Of a stretch of DNA of 64,000 nt, positions 1 through 9,049 are shown piece by piece. A model generated the notes under the pieces. That model was not told the DNA's origin. It did no database searches and saw only the letters and a program-made list of their open reading frames with translations. This DNA is from Chryseobacterium balustinum. GTDB lineage: Bacteria; Bacteroidota; Bacteroidia; Flavobacteriales; Weeksellaceae. The stretch lies in contig NZ_FUZE01000010.1 of assembly GCF_900168205.1 (NCBI RefSeq), positions 90,858 to 154,857 on the forward strand, in the 5' to 3' direction. The first letter of the stretch is position 1. Each line of letters begins with the position of its first letter. The translations under genes were made by a program, and so were the position numbers.

Positions 1-114
1 GAAAATGCGAAAAGATTTTTGAAAGAAGTTCAGAATGAAAAATTAGCTTTATACCAAAAATTAAAATCTGAGCGTTTTGCTCTTTTCCTATTCTTTAAAT
101 ATTTTTACAGATGA
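1..114 (+). CDS. C-terminal end of a polysaccharide-cluster gene (partial)
   Basis: An open frame enters from the left edge and ends with TGA at 112-114. It encodes about 37 residues rich in lysine, phenylalanine and leucine. The stop overlaps the ATG of the next gene in an ATGA arrangement, so the two genes are very likely co-translated in one operon. The fragment is too short to assign a family. Its position upstream of several glycosyltransferases suggests another polysaccharide gene, but that rests on context only. Confidence 0.6.
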   Translation, partial: ENAKRFLKEVQNEKLALYQKLKSERFALFLFFKYFYR

Positions 115-1082
115 ACAGAATCCTCATCATCATGCATAACTATGCAGGAATTTCAGACCTCATCAAAAAAAACCTGGAGTCTTTGAATTATGACAATGTA
201 GATTTTTTACTGTATTCTGATGAAAAATTCAGATACAAAAACTGGCGTGAGCAACTTAATAATGTTTACCGAAAAACAGTTTTAGGAGACAAAAAGTACA
301 AAGAGATTCTGAGGAAAGCCTTTATAGAAAATACATTGCTAGAAAAGGCTAAAAGGTTGCCCGAATACGAAACGATTTTGGTGATGACAACAGATTTCTT
401 TTCCGAAGAATTCTTAAGCATTATTCGAACCAAAACTAAAAAACTCGTCGGAAATCATTGGGACGGACTTAACAGAACACCGAATGTTTATCCTAAACTT
501 AAGTTCTTTGACAGGTTTTTCGTATTTGACAAAAATGATGTTGATGAAAAGAAAAACATTTTCTTCCTCACCAATTTCTTTTTTAATTTTGAAGAAGAGA
601 AAGCCCAACCAACCATAAAAAACGATGTTTTCTATATCGGAACATATGTGGAAGAGCGATTTGAAACATTAAAAGACATTTCAGCAATTTTAAGTCTGAA
701 AAAAATCAGTCAAAAAATACTGCTTTTCAGTTGGAACAAAAGAGAAGCTGAAGGAGAAATCAATTTCACCAATCAATTTCTGACATACGATGAAAATATG
801 GGCTGGGTTAAAAGCTCTAAAGCACTTTTAGATTTAAAACTGAAAGAACACAACGGGTTATCTTTCCGCTTTTTTGAAGCATTAAAATACGAAAAGAAAT
901 TAATTACTGATAATCCGGATGTAAAAAATTACGATTTTTACAACCCAGAAAACATCTTTATCATTGGCGAAGATTCTGAAGAGAATCTGAATAGTTTTAT
1001 TGAAAATCCTTATCAGGAAATTCCTGCAGAAATCAAAAATAAATACAGTTTTGAAAACTGGTTCAAAACACTTATTTCTTAA
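111..1082 (+). CDS. Glycosyltransferase-like protein of a surface polysaccharide cluster
   Basis: The 323-residue protein has no signal peptide and begins with a hydrophobic strand (RILIIMHNY) typical of a GT-B Rossmann domain. Near residues 240-270 it carries GLSFRFFEALKYEKKLITDN, which resembles the donor-binding region of LPS-type GT-B transferases, where a conserved F-E-A-L segment precedes a 'KKLITxN' turn. It overlaps the upstream gene by 4 bp and is followed 3 bp later by a GT2 gene, so it lies in an operon. It probably transfers a sugar during extracellular or lipopolysaccharide assembly on the cytoplasmic face. Donor and acceptor cannot be read from the sequence, and the family assignment is from motif shape only. 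Confidence 0.6.
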   Translation: MNRILIIMHNYAGISDLIKKNLESLNYDNVDFLLYSDEKFRYKNWREQLNNVYRKTVLGDKKYKEILRKAFIENTLLEKAKRLPEYETILVMTTDFFSEEFLSIIRTKTKKLVGNHWDGLNRTPNVYPKLKFFDRFFVFDKNDVDEKKNIFFLTNFFFNFEEEKAQPTIKNDVFYIGTYVEERFETLKDISAILSLKKISQKILLFSWNKREAEGEINFTNQFLTYDENMGWVKSSKALLDLKLKEHNGLSFRFFEALKYEKKLITDNPDVKNYDFYNPENIFIIGEDSEENLNSFIENPYQEIPAEIKNKYSFENWFKTLIS

Positions 1083-1085
1083 GAC

Positions 1086-1922
1086 ATGAACGAAACAATC
1101 TCTATCATTATTCCTTACTACAAAGGTGAAGACTACATTCATGAAACCTTAAAAAGTGTTTATGATCAAACCTACCAGGATTTTGAAGTTATTATTGTGA
1201 ATGATGGTTCTGAAAGAGCAGCTTTAGATCTAATTGAACAAAATGAAGCTTTTAAAAATCTAAAAATCATTCATCAGGAAAACCAAGGACAATCTTCTGC
1301 CAGAAATAACGGTGTGAAATCTGCCACAGGAAAATATATTCTCTTTCTGGATTGTGATGATCTTATCGACAAAACATTTTTAGAAAAAACACATCAGATT
1401 CTTTCAAAAAACAAAGAGGTTAGAATCTGCTACACGAAAGGAAAATTCTTCGAAAAAACAGATAAAGAATGGGTTCTTCAGCCTTTCAACACTTTTGATT
1501 TCTTAATTGAAAACTGTATTCCTATTACCGCTCTTATTTACAAAGAAGATTTTGATAAAATCGGAGGTTTTGATACTCAATTAAACTACTACGAAGATTG
1601 GGATTTCTGGATTTATTTAATTGAAATGGGAGTGAAAGTTCATAAAATTGATGAATTTTTATTCTTCTACAGAATCAGAAATACGGCAGATTCGCTTACC
1701 AATACAAGCATCGACAACAGCTCCAGACTGTCTGATAATTTCTTTGAGATCTATAAAAAACATTATACCTTTTATAAACAAAACGGGTTAGATTTTCATA
1801 ACATTATGAGTTTAATCCGCGAGAATAAGAAGTATAAAGCCAAGTATTATAATGAATGGTACAGAAAATTGATTTATAAATTTTTTAAGCCTAAAAAATA
1901 TCAGAAAATTTATAAAAATTAA
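1086..1922 (+). CDS. Family 2 glycosyltransferase
   Basis: The 278-residue protein is a GT-A fold family 2 glycosyltransferase. It has the N-terminal nucleotide-binding strand (SIIIPYY), the acidic VNDGS stretch near residues 38-42, and a D-C-D-D metal site at residues 89-92 (the DXD motif). Further on, GGFD followed by YYEDWDFW is the usual acceptor/catalytic-base region. No membrane segment is visible, so it is probably a soluble or peripheral inner-membrane enzyme adding one sugar of a surface polysaccharide. It follows the previous gene by 3 bp. Its stop overlaps the stop region of the convergent gene on the other strand by 4 bp. Confidence 0.85.
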   Translation: MNETISIIIPYYKGEDYIHETLKSVYDQTYQDFEVIIVNDGSERAALDLIEQNEAFKNLKIIHQENQGQSSARNNGVKSATGKYILFLDCDDLIDKTFLEKTHQILSKNKEVRICYTKGKFFEKTDKEWVLQPFNTFDFLIENCIPITALIYKEDFDKIGGFDTQLNYYEDWDFWIYLIEMGVKVHKIDEFLFFYRIRNTADSLTNTSIDNSSRLSDNFFEIYKKHYTFYKQNGLDFHNIMSLIRENKKYKAKYYNEWYRKLIYKFFKPKKYQKIYKN

Positions 1923-4012
1923 TTTTCGAACCCTAAATACTGAAGCATCTTTTTAATATTCTGCTCCTGAGTTTCTATAGAGAATTTTGAAAGCGGCAAA
2001 AGGCTGTTATCGTGTAAAGTCTGCCAAATACTTTCATTATCATACAATTCAATGATTTTATCTGCAAAATTTTGAGGATTTTCATCAGAGATCAACGCTG
2101 TTTTTTGATCCTCAAGGCTCATTCCTTCGGCACCAATTCCGGTGGTAATTACAGGTAATTTAAATTCTAAAGCCTGTCCGATTTTTCCTTTTACTCCGGC
2201 TCCGTAACGAAGTGGTGCTACAAAAACTCTGGAATTTTCAAACCAAAAATCTACGGTTTCCTGATACCCTAAAATCTGAAAACGCTCAGAATGGTATTTT
2301 TCTTTCAGATCGGCAGGGAAATCTGGTCCTAGAATAAAGATTTTAATCTGATTATTTTTTGCCCAAACTAAAGGCATAATCTGATCATGTAAAAATTTCA
2401 CGGCATCAATATTCGGCAAATGATTGTAACCACCAATAAAAAGTAATCCATCTCTTTTTGAAAAATTTAACGGAACATTTTCTACAGGTTTGTGAATATT
2501 ACTTACCGTGAAAATTTTATCTTTTTTGACCCCGTTTTCAGAAACTGTGTTTTTTTCTTCATCACTGATAGAAATTACAGCATCTGAAATATTCATTCCT
2601 GCATATTCTTTTTCTTTGAAGAAACTTATTTCCTGTTCTCTTTCTTTTGTGACAACATCGATATAATTATTTTCGCGCTCCATTCTCAAATAATGAAGGT
2701 CAACCATATCATAAATAATCTTTTTCCCGCTTGCTTTATCTTGGATCAAATTATACCAATGATCAAAGCCTAAAGGTCTGAAAATCCAGACTACATCAAC
2801 ATATGATAAAGCGTTTACAACCTGATCGGCGACTTTTACAATTTTATTTTGGGCATTTACATAATCTCTGCAAATTTCAACACCAGCATTTTGAAAGTAA
2901 GGAATATAATCAGAATCTTTAGCTTCATCAAAATGTTTAACTGCTAAAACAATGTGATGATCATTTTTCTGAAGTATCTTTAAAATTTCCATAAACCTTC
3001 TTGAGCCGGAATCCTGATCTGGTTTTGGCATATTTTCCTCTAAAAAGAGAAAATTTTGAGTTTTGTAATGAGTACTATAATTGATTTTCTCGCTTTTTAA
3101 ATATTTTCTATCTGTAAAATAAGAATTCCAATGATTAGCAAAACCTTCTTTATCATTGTTTGTTTTTACTTTAAAAGAATTATCAAAACAAACAACTTCT
3201 GAATTTGGCTGGTAATAAGTATTTAAATTTTCTTCTTTTTTCAATTTCAAACACAAATCAGCTTCTGCAAAATGCGATGAAGAAAATGTTTCATTCAGTA
3301 AATTTAAATCTCCGGTTTTATTGATTTTAGGGAACAACAGACTTCCAGTGCAAAAATCTACTTTTCTTACAAAATTAAATTGAGGAGTATCAATCGCTTC
3401 AGATTTACCTAATTCAACGATTTCAGAATTTTCAAAAACTAAACTTCCGGCTTCAATTATAGTATTTTCAGCAGAAATAATTTTAGAACCTACCGCTCCT
3501 ATATTTTCTTTGGTATTAAAAACCTCCATCAAACTTGACAAATAATTCTCCTGAACCAAAGCACTAGAATCTAAAAGATAAATAAATTTTCCTTTTGCCT
3601 TTTCAATGACAGGATTTAAACCTTTAACCAAACCAAGGTTTTCTTCAGAATTAACTAAGATTATTCCTTTTATATTTCCTAAATAACTGCTTATTTCATC
3701 AATATTTTTATCATTAATAACAATAATTTCTCTGGAAATATTTTGGTCATATTTTTGAATATAATAAAGGCAATTGAGAATCGTTTTCAAATCATCAACG
3801 TCATGAATAATAATTGAAACTTCAGGATTGATTTCTGTAGAAAAATTAAATGGATGATTTTTAAAAAAATCAAGATTTTGAAGATTGGCAGTCACCTTTC
3901 TCCTATTTTTGATAAAGTGATAATCCTTGATTTTATTTTTAAAAAACCTTTTAATTCCCATTTTAAATTTATTATTTTGTCTAAGTTTTTTTGCGAAAAC
4001 GAATTTAAGCAT
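1919..4012 (-). CDS. Two-domain glycosyltransferase (GT2-like plus GT4-like)
   Basis: The 697-residue protein joins two transferase modules. Residues of roughly 60-280 form a GT2-like domain (PEVSIIIHDVDD, then VNSEENLGLVKGLN, a hallmark of rhamnosyl-type GT2 enzymes). In it, however, the DXD position reads LLDSSA, so the metal site looks altered. Residues of roughly 310-697 form a GT-B domain with the GT4 signature (LLFIGGYNHLPN, then APLRYGAGVKGKIGQALEF). It is the only minus-strand gene in the polysaccharide cluster: convergent with the upstream GT2 gene, divergent from the next GT4 gene. Met18 (3961) is an alternative start that would leave more room for a promoter. The GT2 half may have lost catalysis; this is inference. 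Confidence 0.8.
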   Translation of the reverse strand: MLKFVFAKKLRQNNKFKMGIKRFFKNKIKDYHFIKNRRKVTANLQNLDFFKNHPFNFSTEINPEVSIIIHDVDDLKTILNCLYYIQKYDQNISREIIVINDKNIDEISSYLGNIKGIILVNSEENLGLVKGLNPVIEKAKGKFIYLLDSSALVQENYLSSLMEVFNTKENIGAVGSKIISAENTIIEAGSLVFENSEIVELGKSEAIDTPQFNFVRKVDFCTGSLLFPKINKTGDLNLLNETFSSSHFAEADLCLKLKKEENLNTYYQPNSEVVCFDNSFKVKTNNDKEGFANHWNSYFTDRKYLKSEKINYSTHYKTQNFLFLEENMPKPDQDSGSRRFMEILKILQKNDHHIVLAVKHFDEAKDSDYIPYFQNAGVEICRDYVNAQNKIVKVADQVVNALSYVDVVWIFRPLGFDHWYNLIQDKASGKKIIYDMVDLHYLRMERENNYIDVVTKEREQEISFFKEKEYAGMNISDAVISISDEEKNTVSENGVKKDKIFTVSNIHKPVENVPLNFSKRDGLLFIGGYNHLPNIDAVKFLHDQIMPLVWAKNNQIKIFILGPDFPADLKEKYHSERFQILGYQETVDFWFENSRVFVAPLRYGAGVKGKIGQALEFKLPVITTGIGAEGMSLEDQKTALISDENPQNFADKIIELYDNESIWQTLHDNSLLPLSKFSIETQEQNIKKMLQYLGFEN

Positions 4013-4059
4013 TTATTTCCTCAACTTTCAAGAATCCTCATCCTAAACCAAGATCATTA

Positions 4060-5211
4060 ATGAATTTTTCTAATAAGAACTTATTATTTTTCTTTCCCGA
4101 AAGTCCTTTTTCCAAAAGAGCCGGAAATGTTTTACGTACTTACACCAATCTCAAACAATTGAAGTCTTTAGGCTTGAATATTGACCTTGTAGGGGTAGAA
4201 GATTATTACAATAGTTTTGGAGATTCTCCTGAAGATACTGATTCTACAATTATTGACGCTGTTTTTGTTCTGAAAACCAAACCACCAAAGAAAAAACTAA
4301 CCCTTGAATATTGGAAATACAAATTTCTGAAAAAAATTGAGAAAAAAAATCCAAATCAATATCTTACCACCTATTTAAAAAATAATTTTGGAGCTATTCT
4401 TGATAAGAAAAAGTACGATTATATCTTTATCAATTACGAGTTCTGGACAGATCTCATCCGTGATCAGGATCTAAAAGGATCCAAAACCATCGTTGATACT
4501 CACGACTGGATTACGCTGAATGAGTTTTATAACAATCAAAACCTTGATTTGGGTAAAAGATTCGGTGAAGAAATCAACAACCTTTCGTTTTATGATAAAG
4601 TGGTTACTATTTCTCAGGACGAATACTTTATTTTCAACAGTTTTTTAGGAGATAAAGTGATTAATATTCCACCAAGTTTTCCAGAAAATTTCGAAGACAC
4701 AAACACCGAAAAAAAATATGATCTTATATTTGTAGGAAGTGACAACCCTTTTAATATATTATCGATTAACTGGTTTGTCGAAAAAGTCTTGCCCCTTCTC
4801 ACTAAAGAAATAAAAATTTGTATTATCGGAAGAATCTGTAAATACGTACCCAATCATGAAAATATTGAAAAAGTATTTTTTGCAGACGATTTAAAAACCT
4901 ATTATCATGCAAGTAAAATTGCAATTTGCCCAATGCTGAAAGGAACCGGTATAAAAATTAAAGTCGTGGAAGCCTTATCTTTCGGACTGCCTGTAGTAGG
5001 AACTGAAAAAGCGGTTGATGGGTTTTCAGACAAAAAAAATAACGGCTGTAAAGTAAGTGATGATGAAAAAATATTTGCAGATATTATCAACAATCTCTTA
5101 AACAATTCATCAGACTACGAAAAACAAAAACAGGAGGCCACTGAGTTTTTCAAAAATAATTTTTCTGAAGAGAAATCAATTAAACTTTGGAAAAAAACTT
5201 TAAATTTTTAA
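4060..5211 (+). CDS. Family 4-like (GT-B) glycosyltransferase
   Basis: This 383-residue GT-B enzyme starts with LLFFFPESPFSKRAGNVLR, a donor/acceptor loop of GT4-type transferases. It ends with the conserved GTGIKIKVVEALSFGLPVVG segment, in which the glutamate contacts the nucleotide sugar. It is divergent from the two-domain transferase and starts a plus-strand run of three genes with short gaps, the next beginning 7 bp after its stop. Its likely role is sugar addition during surface glycan synthesis at the cytoplasmic membrane. The substrate cannot be told from the sequence. Confidence 0.8.
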   Translation: MNFSNKNLLFFFPESPFSKRAGNVLRTYTNLKQLKSLGLNIDLVGVEDYYNSFGDSPEDTDSTIIDAVFVLKTKPPKKKLTLEYWKYKFLKKIEKKNPNQYLTTYLKNNFGAILDKKKYDYIFINYEFWTDLIRDQDLKGSKTIVDTHDWITLNEFYNNQNLDLGKRFGEEINNLSFYDKVVTISQDEYFIFNSFLGDKVINIPPSFPENFEDTNTEKKYDLIFVGSDNPFNILSINWFVEKVLPLLTKEIKICIIGRICKYVPNHENIEKVFFADDLKTYYHASKIAICPMLKGTGIKIKVVEALSFGLPVVGTEKAVDGFSDKKNNGCKVSDDEKIFADIINNLLNNSSDYEKQKQEATEFFKNNFSEEKSIKLWKKTLNF

Positions 5212-5218
5212 TGACATT

Positions 5219-6034
5219 ATGCATTCACTTATTTTATTCATTAAAACATATAAACCCGATTTTGAAAGGGTAAAAAAGCTTCTTTCATCAATAGAAAAGC
5301 ATAATAAAGACAATATTCCTGTCGTTATATCTGTCAATGACAATGATTTTGATTTTTTTAAAGAAAATATTAAAAATTATAATATTATTAAAGATTCAGA
5401 TATCATTACGGCTGACAGTTCTGATGGATGGAGATATCAACAAATCATAAAAGCTCACGTTTATAAGTTGAACCTTTGCAAAAATTATTTGTGTATCGAT
5501 TCTGATTCAGAATTTATTACGGATTTTTATTATTCAGACTTTCTATATGATGAAAATACGCCTTACACGATCATGCATGAATCTAAACCCTTTTTGGAAA
5601 CAATGGAAAACATTGGATTAGATTCTGAAAACATTTTCTTTAAAGAAGCATTACGAGCAACTCGCCCATTGTTTGGGAACAAAGGAAAAGAATGGGATTA
5701 CGGCCCGTCTCCGTATCTTTGGAGCTGTAAAGTTTGGGAACATTTTGTAGAAGTTTATTTAAAAAATGAAAATAAAACTTTTTTAGATTTTTTCCAGGAA
5801 ATAGATAAAGTAACGCCACCATCGGAATGTGTGATATACGGAGAATATCTTCTTAAGACTAAACTTATAGATTTGTATCCTATAGAAGGTTTTTTTAAAG
5901 TATATCATTACGAAAAACAATATCAGCTTGAAAAAAAATTCCATGATATTGAGAAATTTAAAAAAGTATATTTAGGCATTATTTTCCAAAGTAATTGGGA
6001 GATAAAAAAGAAAAAATTCTTATTATTCAAATGA
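5219..6034 (+). CDS. DUF6492-like protein, probable glycosyltransferase
   Basis: The 271-residue protein has an N-terminal strand (LILFIKTYKPDF) and a later LCIDSDSEF segment that looks like a DXD metal site, so a GT-A-like fold is likely. The order (variable N-terminus, WRYQQIIKAH, D-S-D, then a W-D-Y-G-P-S-P-Y stretch) matches my memory of the DUF6492 family found in polysaccharide clusters. It follows the GT4 gene by 7 bp. Its TGA overlaps the next ATG (ATGA), indicating translational coupling. The name DUF6492 should be confirmed by a profile search. The function is inferred from context. Confidence 0.6.
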   Translation: MHSLILFIKTYKPDFERVKKLLSSIEKHNKDNIPVVISVNDNDFDFFKENIKNYNIIKDSDIITADSSDGWRYQQIIKAHVYKLNLCKNYLCIDSDSEFITDFYYSDFLYDENTPYTIMHESKPFLETMENIGLDSENIFFKEALRATRPLFGNKGKEWDYGPSPYLWSCKVWEHFVEVYLKNENKTFLDFFQEIDKVTPPSECVIYGEYLLKTKLIDLYPIEGFFKVYHYEKQYQLEKKFHDIEKFKKVYLGIIFQSNWEIKKKKFLLFK

Positions 6035-6930
6035 AAATATCAATAGTAACAGCATATTACAACAGAAAAAAACTTTTTGACACTACCCTTTTAAGTATTT
6101 CAAAACAAATTGAAAATCATAGATTAGATATTGAAGTAATTGCTGTAGATGACGGTAGTGATGAAGACGAAAGATTAGAAGAACTTACCAATAAGTATCC
6201 ATTTTTAAAAATCATCAGATTAGAAAAAAAAGACAAATGGTACTCTAATTCTTGTATTCCTTTTAACATAGGATTTAAAGAAGCAAAAGGAGATATTATC
6301 ATATTACAGAATCCTGAATGTACTCATCATGGAGACATTTTAAAGTATACCTTAGAAAATATCACTAATGAAAACTATATAAGTTTTGCATGTTTTTCTC
6401 TCGGTATAGAGAGCACAAATAATATTGAAACTTTTCTGAATGATTCTGAAAAGCTGAATGAACTTATGCAAAAAAATAATGTAGGCTACATCGGAGACGG
6501 ATTAGACTGTTGGTACAATCACCCCGTTATAAATCCTAAGGGATATCATTTTTGTGCGGCTGTTACAAAAGAAAACTTATACGATTTGGGAGGATTTGAC
6601 GAAAGGTTTGCAAAAGGAATTGCATTTGATGATAACGAATTTTTATACAGAGTAAATTTAAAAGGTCTTGAAATACAAATTGTGGAAGCCCCAATTGTAC
6701 TTCATCAAAATCATTATTCTAAAATATCTTATACCACAGATAAAAATCTTTTAGATGATGAAACCTATCAACAAAGATTACAATTAGCCGAAAAAAATAG
6801 AATCTTATTCGAATTGGTTACAAAATCTGAAAAACCATGGCGGGTTAATTACTTTTTTGAAACTGAAAAGCACAAGACCGAAAAAAAATTATTAGAAAAA
6901 ATAAAATTTAAAGTAAAGAAACTTTTTTAA
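6031..6930 (+). CDS. Family 2 glycosyltransferase
   Basis: I chose the ATG at 6031, which overlaps the previous stop as ATGA. A longer reading from 5995 would add 12 unlikely residues and overlap the previous gene more deeply. The 299-residue protein starts MKISIVTAYYNRKKLF and has VIAVDDGSDEDE for nucleotide binding. It later has GGFDERFAKGIAFDDNEFLY, which matches the acceptor/base region of GT2 enzymes in which an aspartate pair precedes a glutamate. It is the last gene of the cluster and is followed by a strong terminator hairpin. It probably adds the final or a branching sugar. Confidence 0.8.
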   Translation: MKISIVTAYYNRKKLFDTTLLSISKQIENHRLDIEVIAVDDGSDEDERLEELTNKYPFLKIIRLEKKDKWYSNSCIPFNIGFKEAKGDIIILQNPECTHHGDILKYTLENITNENYISFACFSLGIESTNNIETFLNDSEKLNELMQKNNVGYIGDGLDCWYNHPVINPKGYHFCAAVTKENLYDLGGFDERFAKGIAFDDNEFLYRVNLKGLEIQIVEAPIVLHQNHYSKISYTTDKNLLDDETYQQRLQLAEKNRILFELVTKSEKPWRVNYFFETEKHKTEKKLLEKIKFKVKKLF

Positions 6931-6957
6931 ACTTTACTTCAATAAGAAGTTTGAAAT

Positions 6958-7004
6958 AATAAAGCCAAAAATAAAATAATATTTGTTTTATTTTTGGCTT
7001 TATT
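6958..7004. terminator. Bidirectional intrinsic terminator
   Basis: A perfect 19-bp inverted repeat (6958-6976 against 6986-7004) surrounds a 9-nt loop. A-rich and T-rich outer ends make it usable from both strands. It separates the glycosyltransferase operon from the convergent cupin gene. Confidence 0.8.
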
Positions 7005-7028
7005 TATTAGTAAGAATTAATAATTCAA

Positions 7029-7373
7029 TTAGCTTCTATCATACTCATCATCCAACCTCACAATATCATCTTCCCCAAAGTAAGTTCCTGTCTGTACTTC
7101 GATGAAGACAACTGGTTTTTCTGAAAGGTTCATGATTCTATGCTTAGCTCCTAAAGGGATGAAAATACTTTCGCCATAAGACAGTTTTATTTCTTTATCA
7201 TCCAAAATAATAGTAGCATCACCTTCAATAATCGTCCATTGCTCTTGTCTTTTGTGGTGATATTGATATGATAACTTTTGCCCTGGATTTACCTCAATTC
7301 TTTTCAGTTTATAATTAGGTTCGTCTGCCAAAACATAATATTTCCCCCAAGGTCTTTCACCAATTTCTAACAT
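7029..7373 (-). CDS. Cupin protein, C-terminal domain of type II phosphomannose isomerase
   Basis: The 114-residue protein is a single cupin domain like the C-terminal part of bifunctional mannose-6-phosphate isomerase/GDP-mannose pyrophosphorylase. It begins GERPWGKYYVL and has the metal-binding pattern QYHHKRQEQW (H-x-H-x5-E type), then GESIFIPLGAKHRIMN with the second histidine. No nucleotidyltransferase domain is present. In such stand-alone forms the activity may be sugar-phosphate isomerisation or only binding. It lies beside the glycan cluster, which fits a role in mannose supply, but it is convergent to that cluster and separated from it by a terminator. It would be transcribed from the 7.4 kb intergenic region, divergent from gltX. 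Confidence 0.8.
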   Translation of the reverse strand: MLEIGERPWGKYYVLADEPNYKLKRIEVNPGQKLSYQYHHKRQEQWTIIEGDATIILDDKEIKLSYGESIFIPLGAKHRIMNLSEKPVVFIEVQTGTYFGEDDIVRLDDEYDRS

Positions 7374-7468
7374 ATTCTTTGAATTCTAAATTTATACAAA
7401 TGTATATATTAAGATTAAAAAACCCAATATAGAAAACATTAAACATCATTAAAATATTTAATTTTAAG

Positions 7469-7476
7469 TAAATTTG
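7469..7476 (+). promoter_or_regulatory. Bacteroidota -7 box for gltX
   Basis: TAAATTTG matches TAnnTTTG and lies 17 nt before the gltX ATG, giving a very short leader. Confidence 0.55.
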
Positions 7477-7493
7477 CAGAAATTTTATTTAAA

Positions 7494-9002
7494 ATGGAGA
7501 AAGTAAGAGTCCGTTTTGCACCAAGTCCTACAGGACCTTTGCATTTGGGAGGCGTAAGAACCGCATTATATGATTATCTTTTTGCTAAAAATCAAGGTGG
7601 TGAATTTGTATTGAGAATAGAAGATACAGATACCGCAAGATATGTTGAGGGCGCTGAAGAATACATTGAAGAAGCTTTGGAATGGTGCGGAATCATACCA
7701 GATGAAAGCCCTAAAAAAGGCGGAAAATTTGCTCCATACAGACAATCTGAAAGAAGAGATATTTACGATAAATATACAGAGCAGATCCTAAAAACAGATT
7801 ATGCTTATATCGCTTTCGACACAGCAGAAGAATTAGATGCTATCCGTGCCGAATATGAAGCTAAAGGTGATGTTTTCTCTTATGACAATAAAACCAGAAA
7901 CCGTTTAAGAAACAGTCTTGCACTTTCTGAAGAGGAAGTTCAGCAATTGTTGGAGGCAAAAACACCTTACGTTGTAAGATTCAAAATGCCTGTTGACAGA
8001 ACTTTAGGCTTGGTCGACATTATCCGTGGAAACACTTCAGTAAACACAGATATTTTAGATGATAAAGTTTTGGTAAAAAACGATGGAATGCCAACTTACC
8101 ACTTCGCCAACATCATCGACGACCATGAGATGGAAATTTCTCACGTTATCCGTGGTGAAGAATGGTTACCTTCTTTAGGTTTACACACTTTATTATATGA
8201 AGCAATGGGTTGGGAAGCGCCTCAGTTTGCTCACCTTTCTTTAATTCTAAAACCAGAAGGAAAAGGAAAATTAAGCAAAAGAGATGGTGATAAATTCGGA
8301 TTCCCGGTATTCCCGTTGAATTTCACAGACCCTGCAACAGGACACGTGTCTAAAGGATACAGAGAAAGTGGATATTTGCCTGAAGCATTCATCAATATGG
8401 TCGCACTTTTAGGTTGGTCTCCTGCAGATGATAAAGAAATTTTGACTTTGGATGAAATGGTGAAAGAATTTGATTTGCATAAAGTTCATAAAGCTGGCGC
8501 AAGATTCAGCAAAGAAAAATCTGAGTGGTTTAATCATCAGTATATTCAAAAAACGTCTGATGAAGAATTGATGAATATTCTTAAAAATTCAGATTTAAAT
8601 TTAAATATGGCTGATGAAAAATTATTAAAGATTATTCATCTGATGAAAGAGAGAGCAACTTTCCCGAAAGATATTTACGAAAACGGAAAGTTTTTCTTTG
8701 AAGCACCAACTTCTTACGATGAGAAAGCTTCAAAAAAAGCTTGGAATGACGAAACGTCAAATCTTTTGACTGAATTTGCTGAAAATTTACAATCAATCAA
8801 TGATTTCACATCAGAAAATATCAAACAGAATTTACACGATTTTGCTGAAAACAAAGGCTTGGGAATGGGTAAAGTAATGATGCCTCTTCGTTTAGCTTTG
8901 GTAGGAGAACTGAAAGGACCAGATGTTCCGGATATTTTGGAACTCATTGGAAAAGAGGAAAGTGTCGCTAGAATAAGCAATGCTGTAAATAATTTTAAAT
9001 AG
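7494..9002 (+). CDS. gltX: Glutamate--tRNA ligase
   Basis: The 502-residue class I aminoacyl-tRNA synthetase has the HIGH-type motif as PSPTGPLHLGGVRTALY near residues 10-26 and the KMSKS-type motif as GKLSKRDGDKFGF near residue 260. ATP is used to charge tRNA(Glu) with glutamate in the cytoplasm. The length and the all-helical C-terminal anticodon-binding region fit the bacterial family. A -7 promoter box sits just upstream. accA follows with its own promoter box, so the pair need not form an operon. Confidence 0.97.
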   Translation: MEKVRVRFAPSPTGPLHLGGVRTALYDYLFAKNQGGEFVLRIEDTDTARYVEGAEEYIEEALEWCGIIPDESPKKGGKFAPYRQSERRDIYDKYTEQILKTDYAYIAFDTAEELDAIRAEYEAKGDVFSYDNKTRNRLRNSLALSEEEVQQLLEAKTPYVVRFKMPVDRTLGLVDIIRGNTSVNTDILDDKVLVKNDGMPTYHFANIIDDHEMEISHVIRGEEWLPSLGLHTLLYEAMGWEAPQFAHLSLILKPEGKGKLSKRDGDKFGFPVFPLNFTDPATGHVSKGYRESGYLPEAFINMVALLGWSPADDKEILTLDEMVKEFDLHKVHKAGARFSKEKSEWFNHQYIQKTSDEELMNILKNSDLNLNMADEKLLKIIHLMKERATFPKDIYENGKFFFEAPTSYDEKASKKAWNDETSNLLTEFAENLQSINDFTSENIKQNLHDFAENKGLGMGKVMMPLRLALVGELKGPDVPDILELIGKEESVARISNAVNNFK

Positions 9003-9019
9003 GTTTTCATAATTTTTCA

Positions 9020-9027
9020 TACATTTG
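9020..9027 (+). promoter_or_regulatory. Bacteroidota -7 box for accA
   Basis: TACATTTG matches TAnnTTTG and lies 22 nt before the accA ATG. Confidence 0.5.
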
Positions 9028-9049
9028 AAAGATTTAATTTACTTCAAGA

